This document shows, piece by piece, positions 35,384-46,240 of a stretch of 64,000 bases of DNA (its first letter is position 1; the number at the start of each line of letters is the position of its first letter). The translations under genes and the position numbers were made by a program. Origin of the DNA: Labia minor (Eukaryota > Arthropoda > Insecta > Dermaptera > Spongiphoridae); the NCBI GenBank assembly GCA_963082975.1, contig OY720345.1, forward strand, positions 3,237,001 through 3,301,000. Reading direction: 5' to 3'. The notes below the pieces were generated by a model. It ran no database searches and had not been told where the DNA came from. It saw only the letters and a list, made by a program, of their open reading frames with translations.

Positions 35384-36891
35384 ATTATAGGCAGTTATAG
35401 GAAAATATTTTAATTTATTTTATTTTTTTTTTTTTTTTTGTTAATACTAATTGATATTTACTACCAGATAGTAGGTATTCCATTCATTTGTGATACATAC
35501 ACTCTCCTAAAAGAATAAACATAAAAAAACAACCAATATCTATTTTACTTGCTAATATGTCAAATAATTTTTTACTGAATTAAATCGATATTTATTTTCG
35601 ATTTGCAAATCTAAAGGTGAATAATAATTATACCTCTCGCCTCATCTAAAATTTATTGATAAATAAATATTGATCATAAATTTTGTTTGGTTGGTTCCGC
35701 CATTAGCTTTAACTTGCAAATGGATGCCGAGATAACCTCAGAAGAGTTGCTTTCTAGGAAATTTCGTTTGGTTTATCTTTAGCAATACTTTTTGAAGTTT
35801 TCATGTTACTCAGTTAAGTAGAATAATAAAGTAGACTTTGGGAGATGGTCTCTCCTATCTGCTGCCAGTTTACAAGAAAAAGGCCCTTGAGTTCTCTCTC
35901 CCCCTCCACCTTCCCTCTCTACAAACCATTCCATTTAGAAGTTGTATACATTAAACAGAGGCCATTATTCGTGGAAAACAGACTAGTAGCAAAAGCTACC
36001 TGACCTAGCCTCGCTGACACTCGGACACTGAAAAAAGATTGATGTTCCTCTGATACATACTACATAAATACTTTTCCAAACTCATTCTAATTCGTTGTCG
36101 TTAAACACCTTCACTTCGTATTCTATTGTTATTGTTATTGAGTTATGATTTATAGTATTTATAGTATTGTGAGAAAAGCGATTCCTTAATATTATTTTTA
36201 ATATTGTAGAATAGAATTTATTTTATTAAAATCGGTAAACCAATCTAAATTATCTTGTAAAATTCAATTCTCTGGTGGTTTTGATACAAAATCAATATGA
36301 ACAATAGACACTACTCAAACAATACTTGAAAATATAATATGGCAGTTGGTGTTATTATTATTTATAATTAATTTTAGTAATCTTTTCAATGATATTTTTA
36401 AATTTTATATTTTTTCTTTATGTAACTATTAATATAATATGATAAAGTAATAAAGTTAATACTTTCTTGTTTGGTTATTTTGTTTAAATCTGCCAAATAA
36501 ATGTGTTCATGTGTTGTAGGTATGCACACTTGTTATATAGTTGTATTCAATATAAGAATATGGAATATTTTCATATTTCTCTGTTATTATAAATGATGAT
36601 ACCTTAAAACATTGATATTTTATCTTGAATAGAGGAAGGAATATACTAATTTTTTTTTAGTTTGAAAATATGATTTATTTGATAATTGATTTTATACGAT
36701 AAAATTCATTGTTCAGATTCAGGTATTACTTCATAAATAATAATTAATATAATATGGTATTATACTAAATAATGTGTTCACATATTTTATCCTGTACTTA
36801 ATTTTAATTTTATTAATAATTTTTAAAATATCTGTCTTATTGAAATTCACTGAACAATGCAACCTGACTCAAATTCTCTAGTAAAAGTATA
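35384..36891. other. Spacer with GC-richer island at 35690-36110
   Basis: The island is higher-complexity with a CT-rich part near 35890-35925. A short frame MDAEITSEELLSRKFRLVYL with good ATG context begins near 35720 and stops after 20 codons. This may be chance. The rest is A/T-rich. Confidence 0.4.
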
Positions 36892-36899
36892 CTCTAGAC

Positions 36900-37294
36900 C
36901 AGAGGTGGCCAACCCAAATGAACTTGCGGGCCACTTTGGAAATGCATCATAACTTCGCGGGCCGCATATAAAATTTTACATACCCATATTAGATTTAGAC
37001 CCATTGTAGATATTGTTTGGTGTGACAAATTGAAAAATAATGAATTTTTATTATGTTTACTATTATTTTTTACATATAAACATATATAATATAATAATAA
37101 TGATGATACTGAATGCACATTGTAAAAAATATATAATACTAAAAATGAAAAAAGAAACAACGAAATAAAAAAAATGAAAACATATTTATTTCACTAGTGC
37201 GTTATTTGTTTCATGAGGGCGCAGAATATAAAAGTGTGATGAATCTCGCGGGCCGCAATTATGTTTACGGCGGGCCGCGGGTTGGCCACCCCTG
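36900..37294. mobile_element. hAT-type MITE with exact target duplication
   Basis: Ends CAGAGGTGGCCAACCC and GGTTGGCCACCCCTG, inverted with one mismatch; exact 8-bp duplication CTCTAGAC at 36892-36899 and 37295-37302. Both subterminal regions contain GCGGGCCGC. No ORF of note. The ends are close to those of the 20628 element, so both may use the same transposase. Confidence 0.87.
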
Positions 37295-37302
37295 CTCTAG
37301 AC

Positions 37303-37758
37303 ATTAGACTCTAGACTCTAGACCAATAGAATAGAATAGAATAGAATAGAATTGAGAAAAGTGCCACACACAAACTACGTAACATATTCATTATTTTCAA
37401 AAATCACGTGGGTAACAGTTCATTTTAAATTCCAAGTCAGTTTTTTACATACAATGAACATATTTATTATTATTATTCATCTTTTAAAAGAAATTACCGT
37501 TGAAATCATTTTAACTTATCATATAATCAAATTATACGGGGTGTCTTTAATTGAAATCAGAGTTTTAACCCTTTATAATATTTAGTACTGATAAATGATA
37601 TGTCAGTCAAATGAACGAGCAACTAAAACAGTTTTACCAAGAACCTTATAATTGTTCAATGTGAGAATATATACATACTTATTTATTATTTAAGAATGGA
37701 TAAATTTGTTTCAATGAAATATATTATTTCGTATTTATGTAATAAAAGGAAAATATCC

Positions 37759-37794
<36 letters not shown>

Positions 37795-37977
37795 CAAACA
37801 AACAAACAAAAGATTCAAATTCATTCATCAACCAATCTCTATTTTCCTTTTCTACCCCATCAGGAAACACCACAAACCCTAAAATGTTCACAGATAAGAT
37901 ATAATAAAAAAATATGCTACATTTATTTCACCTTAACAAACATTAAGGAAGGATAGAAGTGCTACTAATATTAATTT
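37303..37977. other. AT-rich spacer
   Basis: Short tandem runs (AGAAT)n near 37327-37350, (AAT)n near 37758-37790 and (CAAA)n after it. No gene. Confidence 0.5.
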
Positions 37978-38160
37978 AGTGAAACGTTTTAGAGATGATT
38001 TCAATAGTGTTATTCCTTGATAATTTTCTGGATTCATCTTATCTTCCCTTTTAAAAATTGAAGTTGTGACACTGCTTTTCTAATCCTTAGGTATTATATT
38101 TCACATGTTCTAAGAATATTGTTCAATAAATTTGTTATGGTTGTGGTGAAATAAAATTAA
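37978..38160 (-). pseudogene. LINE reverse-transcriptase fragment
   Basis: On the minus strand about 38070 to 37978 reads VTTSIFKREDKMNPENYQGI followed by TLLKSSLKRF. This matches the start of a LINE reverse-transcriptase domain (IPIxKKGDxxxxxNYRGISLLxxxxK). Only this motif block is preserved; the upstream part to about 38160 has frame breaks and stops, and no catalytic box is seen. It is not part of the Helitron-borne LINE fragments, which cover the other end of the ORF. Confidence 0.6.
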
Positions 38161-38499
38161 GATAATGAGACACTTTTGAATTTAAACTAAAAAAATAAGC
38201 AAATTTTAAAACATTCGCGGAATTTTTTTTTTTAAATGATAGTTTTGTTTTTCCACCACCTGAGATATCCTACAACAATACAATTAGTCGCCCTATTTTC
38301 TTTCTTTTAATTTGAAAAACAGACCGGATCGTCTCATCAATTGATTTTTTCAACAAATCTTAAAGATAACCTTAATGGAAGTAATGTTCTTAATTAGTAT
38401 TTTATATTTTTATTTTCATATTTATCAAGAATTTAACAACTACATTATAAAATTGACTTAATATAGATATAAATCACTTCAATTTAAACACCTAATTTT
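38161..38499. other. AT-rich spacer
   Basis: A/T-rich. The short patch 38240-38340 is slightly more complex and could be more of the adjacent LINE relic. Nothing firm. Confidence 0.45.
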
Positions 38500-39275
38500 T
38501 AAAAGTATCTTTTTTATCAACCGTGTCATCTATAGGTGCCCCTAAAAATTGTTTTTCCTATAGATGACAGCAATAGGTTTTTAAAAAAATTGTCTATTAT
38601 ATTAATAGCTGTAAAGAGGAGATAATTTTATATAATTCAACCAAATTGCATGTCTGAATAAAGGTGACACTGTGTTTTATCTTTAGGTTTCTCATTGTCA
38701 GAAAATTTTTTTCTGTTCCAGAACTTCAAACACTATTTTTTGAAAATTTTTTTAAATTACTCTGTTCTCAATGTATAAATAAAAATGCATAATTAAAAAA
38801 AGATTTGTTTAAAATCAATTTTTTATTTTATTATAATAATAAGCTAAAAATAAAATCAATCACAATAAATATATTTAATGTATCATTTTATGAAACCTGA
38901 TTTTTTTATTATAACTAAAGTTAAAGCAGCAACAAGACGTTGGAAAGATGTTTTACTTTGTAAATAAATAAGTTGAAGATAAAGAGAGCAAGCAAAGTGA
39001 AAAAAAGTAGATGTCATCTTTGGGTTTCATAATTGTCATCATTAGGTTCCACCAAAATTTTTGGTGTCATCTATAGGTGCCATTTGATTACTTTGAAAAA
39101 AAATTATATTTCCTCTTAAACTCATATAAAAGTTTAAAATATTTATCCTGGTGATAAACGGTAAGATAAGCTTTATAAAAACCAAAAGATTTTTTTTGTG
39201 AGACGTATAGTTTCGGTTTTATAAAAGAAAATAGTGGCAAGAGCGCTTAAAATGTCATCTATTAACCTTAATAAT
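38500..39275. repeat. Region with recurring GTCATCTATAGG-like motifs
   Basis: GTGTCATCTATAGGTGCC occurs at about 38524 and again at about 39068. An inverted CCTATAGATGAC lies near 38558. Degenerate forms (GATGTCATCTTTGGGTTTC, GTCATCATTAGGTTCC, ATGTCATCTATTAACC) lie near 39010, 39037 and 39253. No ORF and no clear terminal repeats. It could be an unrecognised transposon with subterminal repeats. Confidence 0.45.
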
Positions 39276-40298
39276 AATAATGATTTCTTGTCTTTACATT
39301 TGTTTTTCATCTACTATTCATATTTATATTTATTTATCATCCTAATTAACAAGAACAACAAAAAAAATCTATTTAAATAATTATTTTTCTATTTAAGATA
39401 TGTATATTCTATCGATTTGAAAAGTGGATTGTGATGATTTATATATAATTTATTTTTTGATTAATTTTTTTTCAAATCATTTTATTTGTGCACCATATAA
39501 CTATATATATATATATATATCTAAATAATATGGCTATCAGTTTTAATATAGTATAAAATTAAAATTCAATTTATAATGAAAAGAAGGAGACAAAAAAAAA
39601 AAAAAAAAATTCAATTTAATCTTTTAAGATGGCCCTCAACATATAAAAAATCCCATTCCATTATATAAAGTAAATATTAAATGTTTCAATATTTAAATAT
39701 TAATCGAAAGCCAAATACTTGGGTAGAAAGATAAAAAATGGCTACTGATACTAGAAATAAAATGCAATGCTAACCTTCGAATTCAGTTAAGTGATTTGAA
39801 ATTGGATTTTTTTTTAATCAAAATGATAGACCACTTAATAAATTAAATAAATACTCTATTCTAAATAATACACATTTATAAAAAAATATGTCTAATCTTG
39901 TATTTAAAAAAAATACGATAAATTATAATATAATTAATAGAAATATTTACACACCTTCCATGTTTTGTTTTGTTTTAAGCAAAATAAGATCCGTCAATGA
40001 AACAAAATTGTAAATATAGAATGAGCTTAATTGGTTGTCGACAATTTTTTTTTTTTTTTTTTTTAAATTTTCTTACTAAATAATTATAAATGCAAGAATA
40101 GTCACTATCATCGGTTCAATACACAAAAATAAAAAAAATATTTTTTTTGAATACTTCGTTTCTTTCTTACAACAAAAATTGTAGAATGTATTGCAACATA
40201 CATGAAACATATGTTTACAGCTATTTGGGAAACTACGTATATAAAAAAGTTTTATTATTTTTATATATTTTCAAAAAACATTAAATTTGAGAAAGAAT
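39276..40298. other. AT-rich spacer
   Basis: A/T-rich DNA with AT repeats near 39505-39520 and poly-A or poly-T runs. No gene recognised. Confidence 0.5.
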
Positions 40299-40520
40299 GT
40301 CATTACCTACCACGCTTTCATTTTTTTCCCCCTCTAAACTGACCATAAACATAAAAGTAAAGATATACGGTATGTTTGATAGTTTTTCCCATGATTAAAA
40401 ATTGTATAAAACTGCTATTGGTTGGTATAGAATTTCAGTTTGATTGAATAGCTCCGGAATAGTACCGGAATTAAAATTTTTTAAATTTTTTAATACGTTG
40501 ACTACCAGTTGAGGTGTTCT
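40299..40520 (-). mobile_element. Family C fragment, diverged, minus orientation
   Basis: GTCATTACCTACCACGCTTT, the CTCTAAACTGACCATAAACA block, AATTTCAGTTTGATTGAATA and ACGTTGACTACCAGTTGA match the middle of family C in inverse order with many differences. An older copy next to the well-preserved one at 40701. Confidence 0.6.
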
Positions 40521-40700
40521 GTCTCAGAAGCCACTCACACAGGCTAGTGCGTGAAAATCCTTCACTGATGATTAATTCTCCAGTTCATTTCATATTGTAG
40601 GCTGGATTGTTCTGATGTTATTGGAATCAAGTAATAATCACAAAATACGTATAAATAATTGTGGTTTCGAAATTAATATTTTATTACTATCTTGTCATTT

Positions 40701-41293
40701 TTACTATCTCGTATGAGATAGTAGTATTGCGATCACGAAAATTTTCGATGTTGAGATTTTGATGTTTTTATACGTTTTGAGGGTTCCTGAATCATTTTCA
40801 CTAAGGTTGAGAAAAATGTCTGTGTGTGTGTGTATGTAACCAAGATTACGCAAAAACGGTTTGAGCTAGAATGATGAAATTTGGTACATGAGCATTATTC
40901 AAAATTCGTAGTTTTCTATCAACTTTTGAGAAATGTAGCTCAACCGGAAGAGGGTCATTACCTACAACGTTTTGATTTTTTTTCCTCTAAAGTGACCGTA
41001 AAAATAAAGATATATGTTTGATAATTTTTCACATGATTAATAATTGTATAAAACTGCTATATATAGAATTTCAGCTTGATTGATTCGCTGAAATTACCAG
41101 AATTAATTTGTTAACACTGCAAATCTCACGCGCCAACAAGTGACGTGATGCCATCAACAAAAAGCCAAACATGCGCTGGTTTAATATTTATTATTTAAAA
41201 TTTATAATTAATTAAATTTATTTTAAATATAATATATTATGTTATTTAATCCTATTCAAATTGCGAGATAGTCAAGTGGAGACACTCCAGCTA
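40701..41293 (-). mobile_element. Family C repeat, full-length copy, minus orientation
   Basis: Starts TTACTATCTCGTATGAGATA and ends GTGGAGACACTCCAGCTAA. All blocks of the 11127 copy are present in inverse order, including the short GT run near 40820-40833, ACCGGAAGAGGGTCATTACC and GCGCCAACAAGTGACGTGAT. This is the best copy for defining the family. Confidence 0.8.
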
Positions 41294-41450
41294 ATTTTTT
41301 TATTAAATTGTTTTATTTCATTATATAGATTAAGTCTCAAAGACATCTTATTTCAATAAAATGTTATCAATAAAAATTATGTTAAAAACCTTAAATCCTA
41401 TGATTGGATAGAATGAAATTTTAATTAATTTTCAAATATAGAAAAAAAAG

Positions 41451-41493
41451 CTTGATTATCCAATTCAAATTTACGAGATAGTCGAGTGGGCAC
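41451..41493 (-). mobile_element. Family C head fragment
   Basis: CAATTCAAATTTACGAGATA followed by GTCGAGTGG matches only the family C head, inverted. It lies about 160 bases from the head of the full copy. Confidence 0.5.
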
Positions 41494-41540
41494 GTACCAT
41501 ATTTTTTCATATTATTATTTTCCTTTATTTTTTATTAAAT

Positions 41541-41562
41541 TGTGTGTGTGTGTGTGTGTGTG
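41541..41562. repeat. (GT)n microsatellite
   Basis: A run of about eleven GT units between the family C and family B copies. Confidence 0.9.
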
Positions 41563-41602
41563 TTTTATTTTATTATAAATATAAAGTCAAACTCCAATTG
41601 TT

Positions 41603-41991
41603 ACCGACCAACGATAGTAAGGGAGGTATTGTTTTCACACCAAATTTCACATGTGGAGATTTTTACATATCTCCACGAATCATGCATTTTCTTAACAGAA
41701 AAAAGTATTTTTAGCATGATGTCTGTCCGTCTGTCCGTCCCTCTGTGCTTATAGATGTGTACAGCTGAACGGCTCAACCCATTTTGATAAAATTTGGTAT
41801 ATTTACTTAATGCATCAGTGGGATGAATTGATCAACTTTTGGTGCAAATCCGGAAACCGGAAGTGGTAGTATTAGCGATCGACGATAGGAAGGGTAGGGT
41901 TATTTTCACACCAAATTTCACATGAGGAGATTTTTTTATATATCATCACGAATCATACACTTTGTATTGGTTTTATCCTCGGGAAAATCAT
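41603..41991 (-). mobile_element. Family B repeat, truncated, minus orientation
   Basis: Starts ACCGACCAACGATAGTAAGG, includes the GTCTGTCCGTCTGTCCGTCC proto-microsatellite, the ACGGCTCAACCCATTTTGAT and AAACCGGAAGTGGTAGTA blocks, and stops after TTATCCTCGGGAAAATCAT. The distal part with the TGACGTCAT site and GGCCACAGGTC end is absent. Confidence 0.75.
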
Positions 41992-43788
41992 ATTTATTTA
42001 TCAACTCCACGGTGTTTTTTACCTGTTAATCTTATTGTCTTGTTCGTACATAGGATCACAGGTGTTTTTCTTAGAATTTCCCCTTAACCTACGACCAATT
42101 GTTTCTGGCCCTCCGCAACTTTTCAATAAGGTATAATAATGTAATTTTCTATTATAAATTTTAAAGTATTTATGAATATCCTTCCTATTCATCAGTTTTT
42201 ATTATTTTTAAGCCAAAATTCCAAGTTTGTTTGTATTCCCAACACCAAAATAGGTAAAATCATACTGAACATTTATATTTAAATATTAAATCATCCCCTA
42301 TTGATATGAATTGGACTCGGGACTTTTTTTAATCATTAAATAACTTTTAACCATCGATCGACTATATTTATGTGCCTCGGAATATTTTTCAATTTGGCTT
42401 GAGAATTTTTTAATTTATATGATATTTATCATAGGATTGTTGTTAATATATATATTATCGTTAGCTCTTCAAAATTTACCAACAAACAATGAAATTTATG
42501 AGCACATACATATACATATATGTGCAAAATCATGAAATCATGAATTGTTTTAGGTACCACAAATGTAGAAGTTTTCATCAAACTACTGATTCATATAATC
42601 ATCATTCAACTTTTGTTATATAATGATTGTTCATAACTTATATATTTTTTGTCAATTCGTATGTGTTTTTTTTTTGCATTTATAAAATCGCACTTATGTT
42701 AACAAGATATGTACTTACGTATACTTACAATTTACAATGTTAATACATTTCAAATTGAACTAGAAGAATGATACCATACGTAGATTAAATTAACAAACAA
42801 TTGTCATACATTATAAAGGGATTATTTTAAAAAGAAAAAAAAAATATTGAAAGTTATTAAAAATAATTATTTACATAATTACTTTTCAAAAAATAACGAT
42901 CAAAAAAAACCAAAAAAAAAACGTCTGTTGCATAAATGATATTAAAGGATTTTTTATTTTCTTAAAGTGGTTATAAACATGAAACTTTAGTTTTTATAAT
43001 GGGAAAGTAAAAAAAAAAAAAAATACAAAATTTATAGACATCTTCCATTATTTTAATATTCATGAGACAAATTATTAGAATACAATGTTTTAATGTTCAA
43101 TTATAATAAATTGAAAATATCCGAAATATAATTTCATTTTATTTTTATTTTAATAAAAGTATAATTAAACATTAAAAGATTCATTTTTTTTATAATTATA
43201 ATAATTATAACAATAATAATAATAATAATTATAATTAGTTAAAAGTTTCTTTACGATTTATTTTTAATACAAAAAAAATACAAAGAAAGATGAAATTATA
43301 ACAAGAAAGAAAGAAATTGTTTATTGCGGTGCGAGAGCATACACACACACACATACACACACACACACACACACAGAGAGAAAGATTTGTTGTGATTTTT
43401 TGAGTGTTGTTCGAGGTGATCCATCAGAAAGAAGGAGATGAGAAAGGAACACCAGGCCTGCCGCTTTTTGGTTGAAGCTATCGAGACATTAAACCGACAA
43501 GCGATCGACATTCCAGTTCATTCCATTAGCTAGTATAAATATTATAAAGTTGATAGGCAACTGACCGGGATTAAATCCCCGTGTCATTGATGGCGTCAAA
43601 TTGAACAGTGGAGACCTCGGGTCCGTGAAATCGATATGAAAGCACCATCGATAACATTGCATTCATCCACACGCACAGCAGACAATCAACCAAAGAACAG
43701 CCAACAGACACACACATTATTAGTCGAACCGCTCGTGTTTACAAGCCAAAATGCCAATTAATGGTTCGCATCTCCACTCAACCACCTA

Positions 43789-43821
<33 letters not shown>

Positions 43822-43899
43822 CATTCCTTCTTTCTCTCCCCCTCCCCCTCTCCCTCTTCCTCTTCCTCTCCTTACCTACCTACCTACCTATCCAATCTA

Positions 43900-43937
<38 letters not shown>

Positions 43938-44465
43938 ACTAAATACATATAAAAATCAACTTGAATGAGAAAATAAATTGTTCACACAGAATATTTTTTC
44001 ACAATTTTTTTTTTATTCAATTTAATTTAATAATTAAAAAATAAATAAATAAAAATTTAATTATAATAATCCATATTGTATCTACTAAGTGTCATTTTTG
44101 TGTTATTTGTTATGTTTAATGATTTAATGATAAGAATAGATAATATCAATTTCAATCGGGAGATTTTTATCCTTTAAAAAATAATCTTACTGCTATTACA
44201 TATTTTCTAAATAATAAATAAATATAGATTAAGATATTTGTATATACCTCTATCTACCTATCTACGAATTCAGTGGTCAATGGTTTAGATGTGTTGTTAA
44301 ATATAATATACTATATTGATTTTTTATCTACATATTATACCTATAATAGATATTATTTTAATTCGTTTTTTTTTTTATTTTCTATTAACTAAAGAATAAA
44401 AATATTCATTCATATTATTAGTTTGTATATACCATCTACAAGTATATATTTTCTAATTGATATGA
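41992..44465. other. Spacer with GC-richer island at 43320-43760
   Basis: About 41992-43300 is A/T-rich, apart from a slightly complex patch at 42000-42130. The island begins with an AC microsatellite (43341-43374) and continues as complex sequence with GACCGGGATTAAATCCCCGT, which contains GGATTA homeodomain-like motifs. Poly-T (43789-43817) and CT runs (43904-43931) follow. No credible coding frame. Confidence 0.4.
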
Positions 44466-44827
44466 AATAAGTTGACCCGTGGCCAGGCGCAGAATCGACC
44501 GACGGTTTGAAATAAATTAATATCCAGCTACAGAAACAATTTCAAATAATTTAAATCTATCTATTGATGCAATAAAAAACAGATATAGGCATATAACATA
44601 AATACTTTTAATTTTATTTTATTTAAAATATATAAGTAGGAGTTGGCTGTGACGCCATGAAGAGCTGGATGACGTCATATAATTTTAAATTAAGAAAAAA
44701 CTAATGGAGATGATTTTTCCCGAGGATAAAACCAATATAAAGTGCATGATTCGTGGAGATATGTAAAAAATCTCCTCATGTGAAATTTGGTGTGAAAACA
44801 ATACCTCCCTTACTATCGTCGGTCGGT
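44466..44827 (+). mobile_element. Family B repeat, internally deleted copy
   Basis: Both ends are present (AATAAGTTGACCCGTGGCCA and CCTTACTATCGTCGGTCGGT), with GATGACGTCATATAATTTTA inside. About 250 bases between the CCGAGGATAAAACCAAT part and the tail are missing relative to 49592. Confidence 0.78.
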
Positions 44828-45008
44828 AAAAATTACATTAATATATTTGAATTTGAAAATTAAACTTTTTATCACTTTTTAAACTAGGAAAATTTCATTA
44901 AAATTTATTAAAAAATTAAGATGTGTTTTAACTTACTATAATAACAAATATATTACAAAAATATATTTAATTAAAAATCATTCAAGAGGAATAGAAATAA
45001 ATTTGATA

Positions 45009-45044
<36 letters not shown>

Positions 45045-46137
45045 AGGGAGGGGTGGGGGTGGGGGTTCTAATTAAAGAACGATTATCACTGTCTAATTAT
45101 TCCTTATTGTTTGGTGTCATTCATCAGTGACATATGTCCTGGTCCATTAAACGTTTTTTAGTGAGTGTTTTTGTTTGTTTAAATTTACTCTTCCCTTTCA
45201 ATGGGGCAGGCAGAATGATCACACTGACACTGAACGACGACAGCCTAGTCAAGAACAAAGCATAGATTGTAACCCCCTTTTATGTTAATAATCACACAAT
45301 GCATTGTCACTCAAATATTTTACTGCTACTCTATCGATGATTTATTTATTATGATTATCCATTGATGCGAGGATTGAACATATTTTTAAAAAGTTAAAAA
45401 AAAAAAAATTATATATATTAATGATTTTAATACATTTTCTCTTTAGAATTGATTCATGTCATTATTTCAATAACATGGAAAATGATTAACTACAAATGAT
45501 AAGGAATGTTTGGTTATTGTTTTATAATAGGATATTATATCTTGGAAAGGGATCACACAGGAAGGTTATTATTTTATTTTACAATTGAAAATATTTATAT
45601 ATATATAAAAATAAAACAAACCAAAACCCTCTAAACTTTGTACATTGCTACACAAGGACAGCACCTATAAATTAGGTGTCCTATGATCATTAGAACTGCT
45701 CCTATCAATCTCTACCTTGATTTTCTTAATCGGAGGCGCTAATTTTTTCTCAAGTAACTTCCCAATTTTGATCCCGAAAGTTGGGTTGACTCCGTCCCAT
45801 AGACCTCAACAACATTGATAATTTTTAACTATCTGGGCAGAGTTGAGAACAACAAATTTTATTAAAAAAAGAAAAGAAAAAAAATTACAAAATTTAATAG
45901 TAAGATTATAAAAGAAGAATCAACAAGTTAAATGACAGGCACACTTTACCAGTTAAACTCTAAAGAAGTACAGAATTTTTAACTCGTATATTCACAGGTT
46001 AATAAAAGATATTTATGTAGGTACATATTTCTTTCTTTGATTTTTAAAATTTCATGTACATATTTAAGTATATCATTATATTTTAATTTTCTACAATTAT
46101 TTAAAAAAAAAAAATATAAAAAATAACTTTTTAAAAA
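44828..46137. other. Spacer with GC-richer patches
   Basis: (GT)n at 45009-45042 is followed by a G-rich run. 45080-45310 and 45620-45860 are higher-complexity. The second carries a minus-strand 40-codon open stretch (about 45790-45667) including VNPTFGIKIGKLLEKKLAPP; I do not recognise it. Confidence 0.4.
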
Positions 46138-46140
46138 CAC

Positions 46141-46180
46141 CAACCTTAGTGAAAATGATTCAGGAACCTTCAAAACATTC
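46141..46180 (-). mobile_element. Family C tail fragment
   Basis: ACCTTAGTGAAAATGATTCA followed by GGAACCTTCAAAAC matches the family C region next to its microsatellite; nothing else of the family is adjacent. Confidence 0.5.
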
Positions 46181-46189
46181 AAATGAGTT

Positions 46190-46240
46190 TCGAGGGCAGG
46201 TCAATAAGTCCGTGACTTTTTGAATGAAACTGAGGTGTTT
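46190..46240. mobile_element. Possible mariner terminal sequence
   Basis: GAGGGCAGGTCAATAAGTCC and the following GTGACTTTTTGAATGAAA resemble mariner-type terminal repeats, which often read GGTCxATAAGTxCGxGAC. No inverted partner was found. The complex patch at 46385-46560 could be interior sequence of the same relic. Confidence 0.35.
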
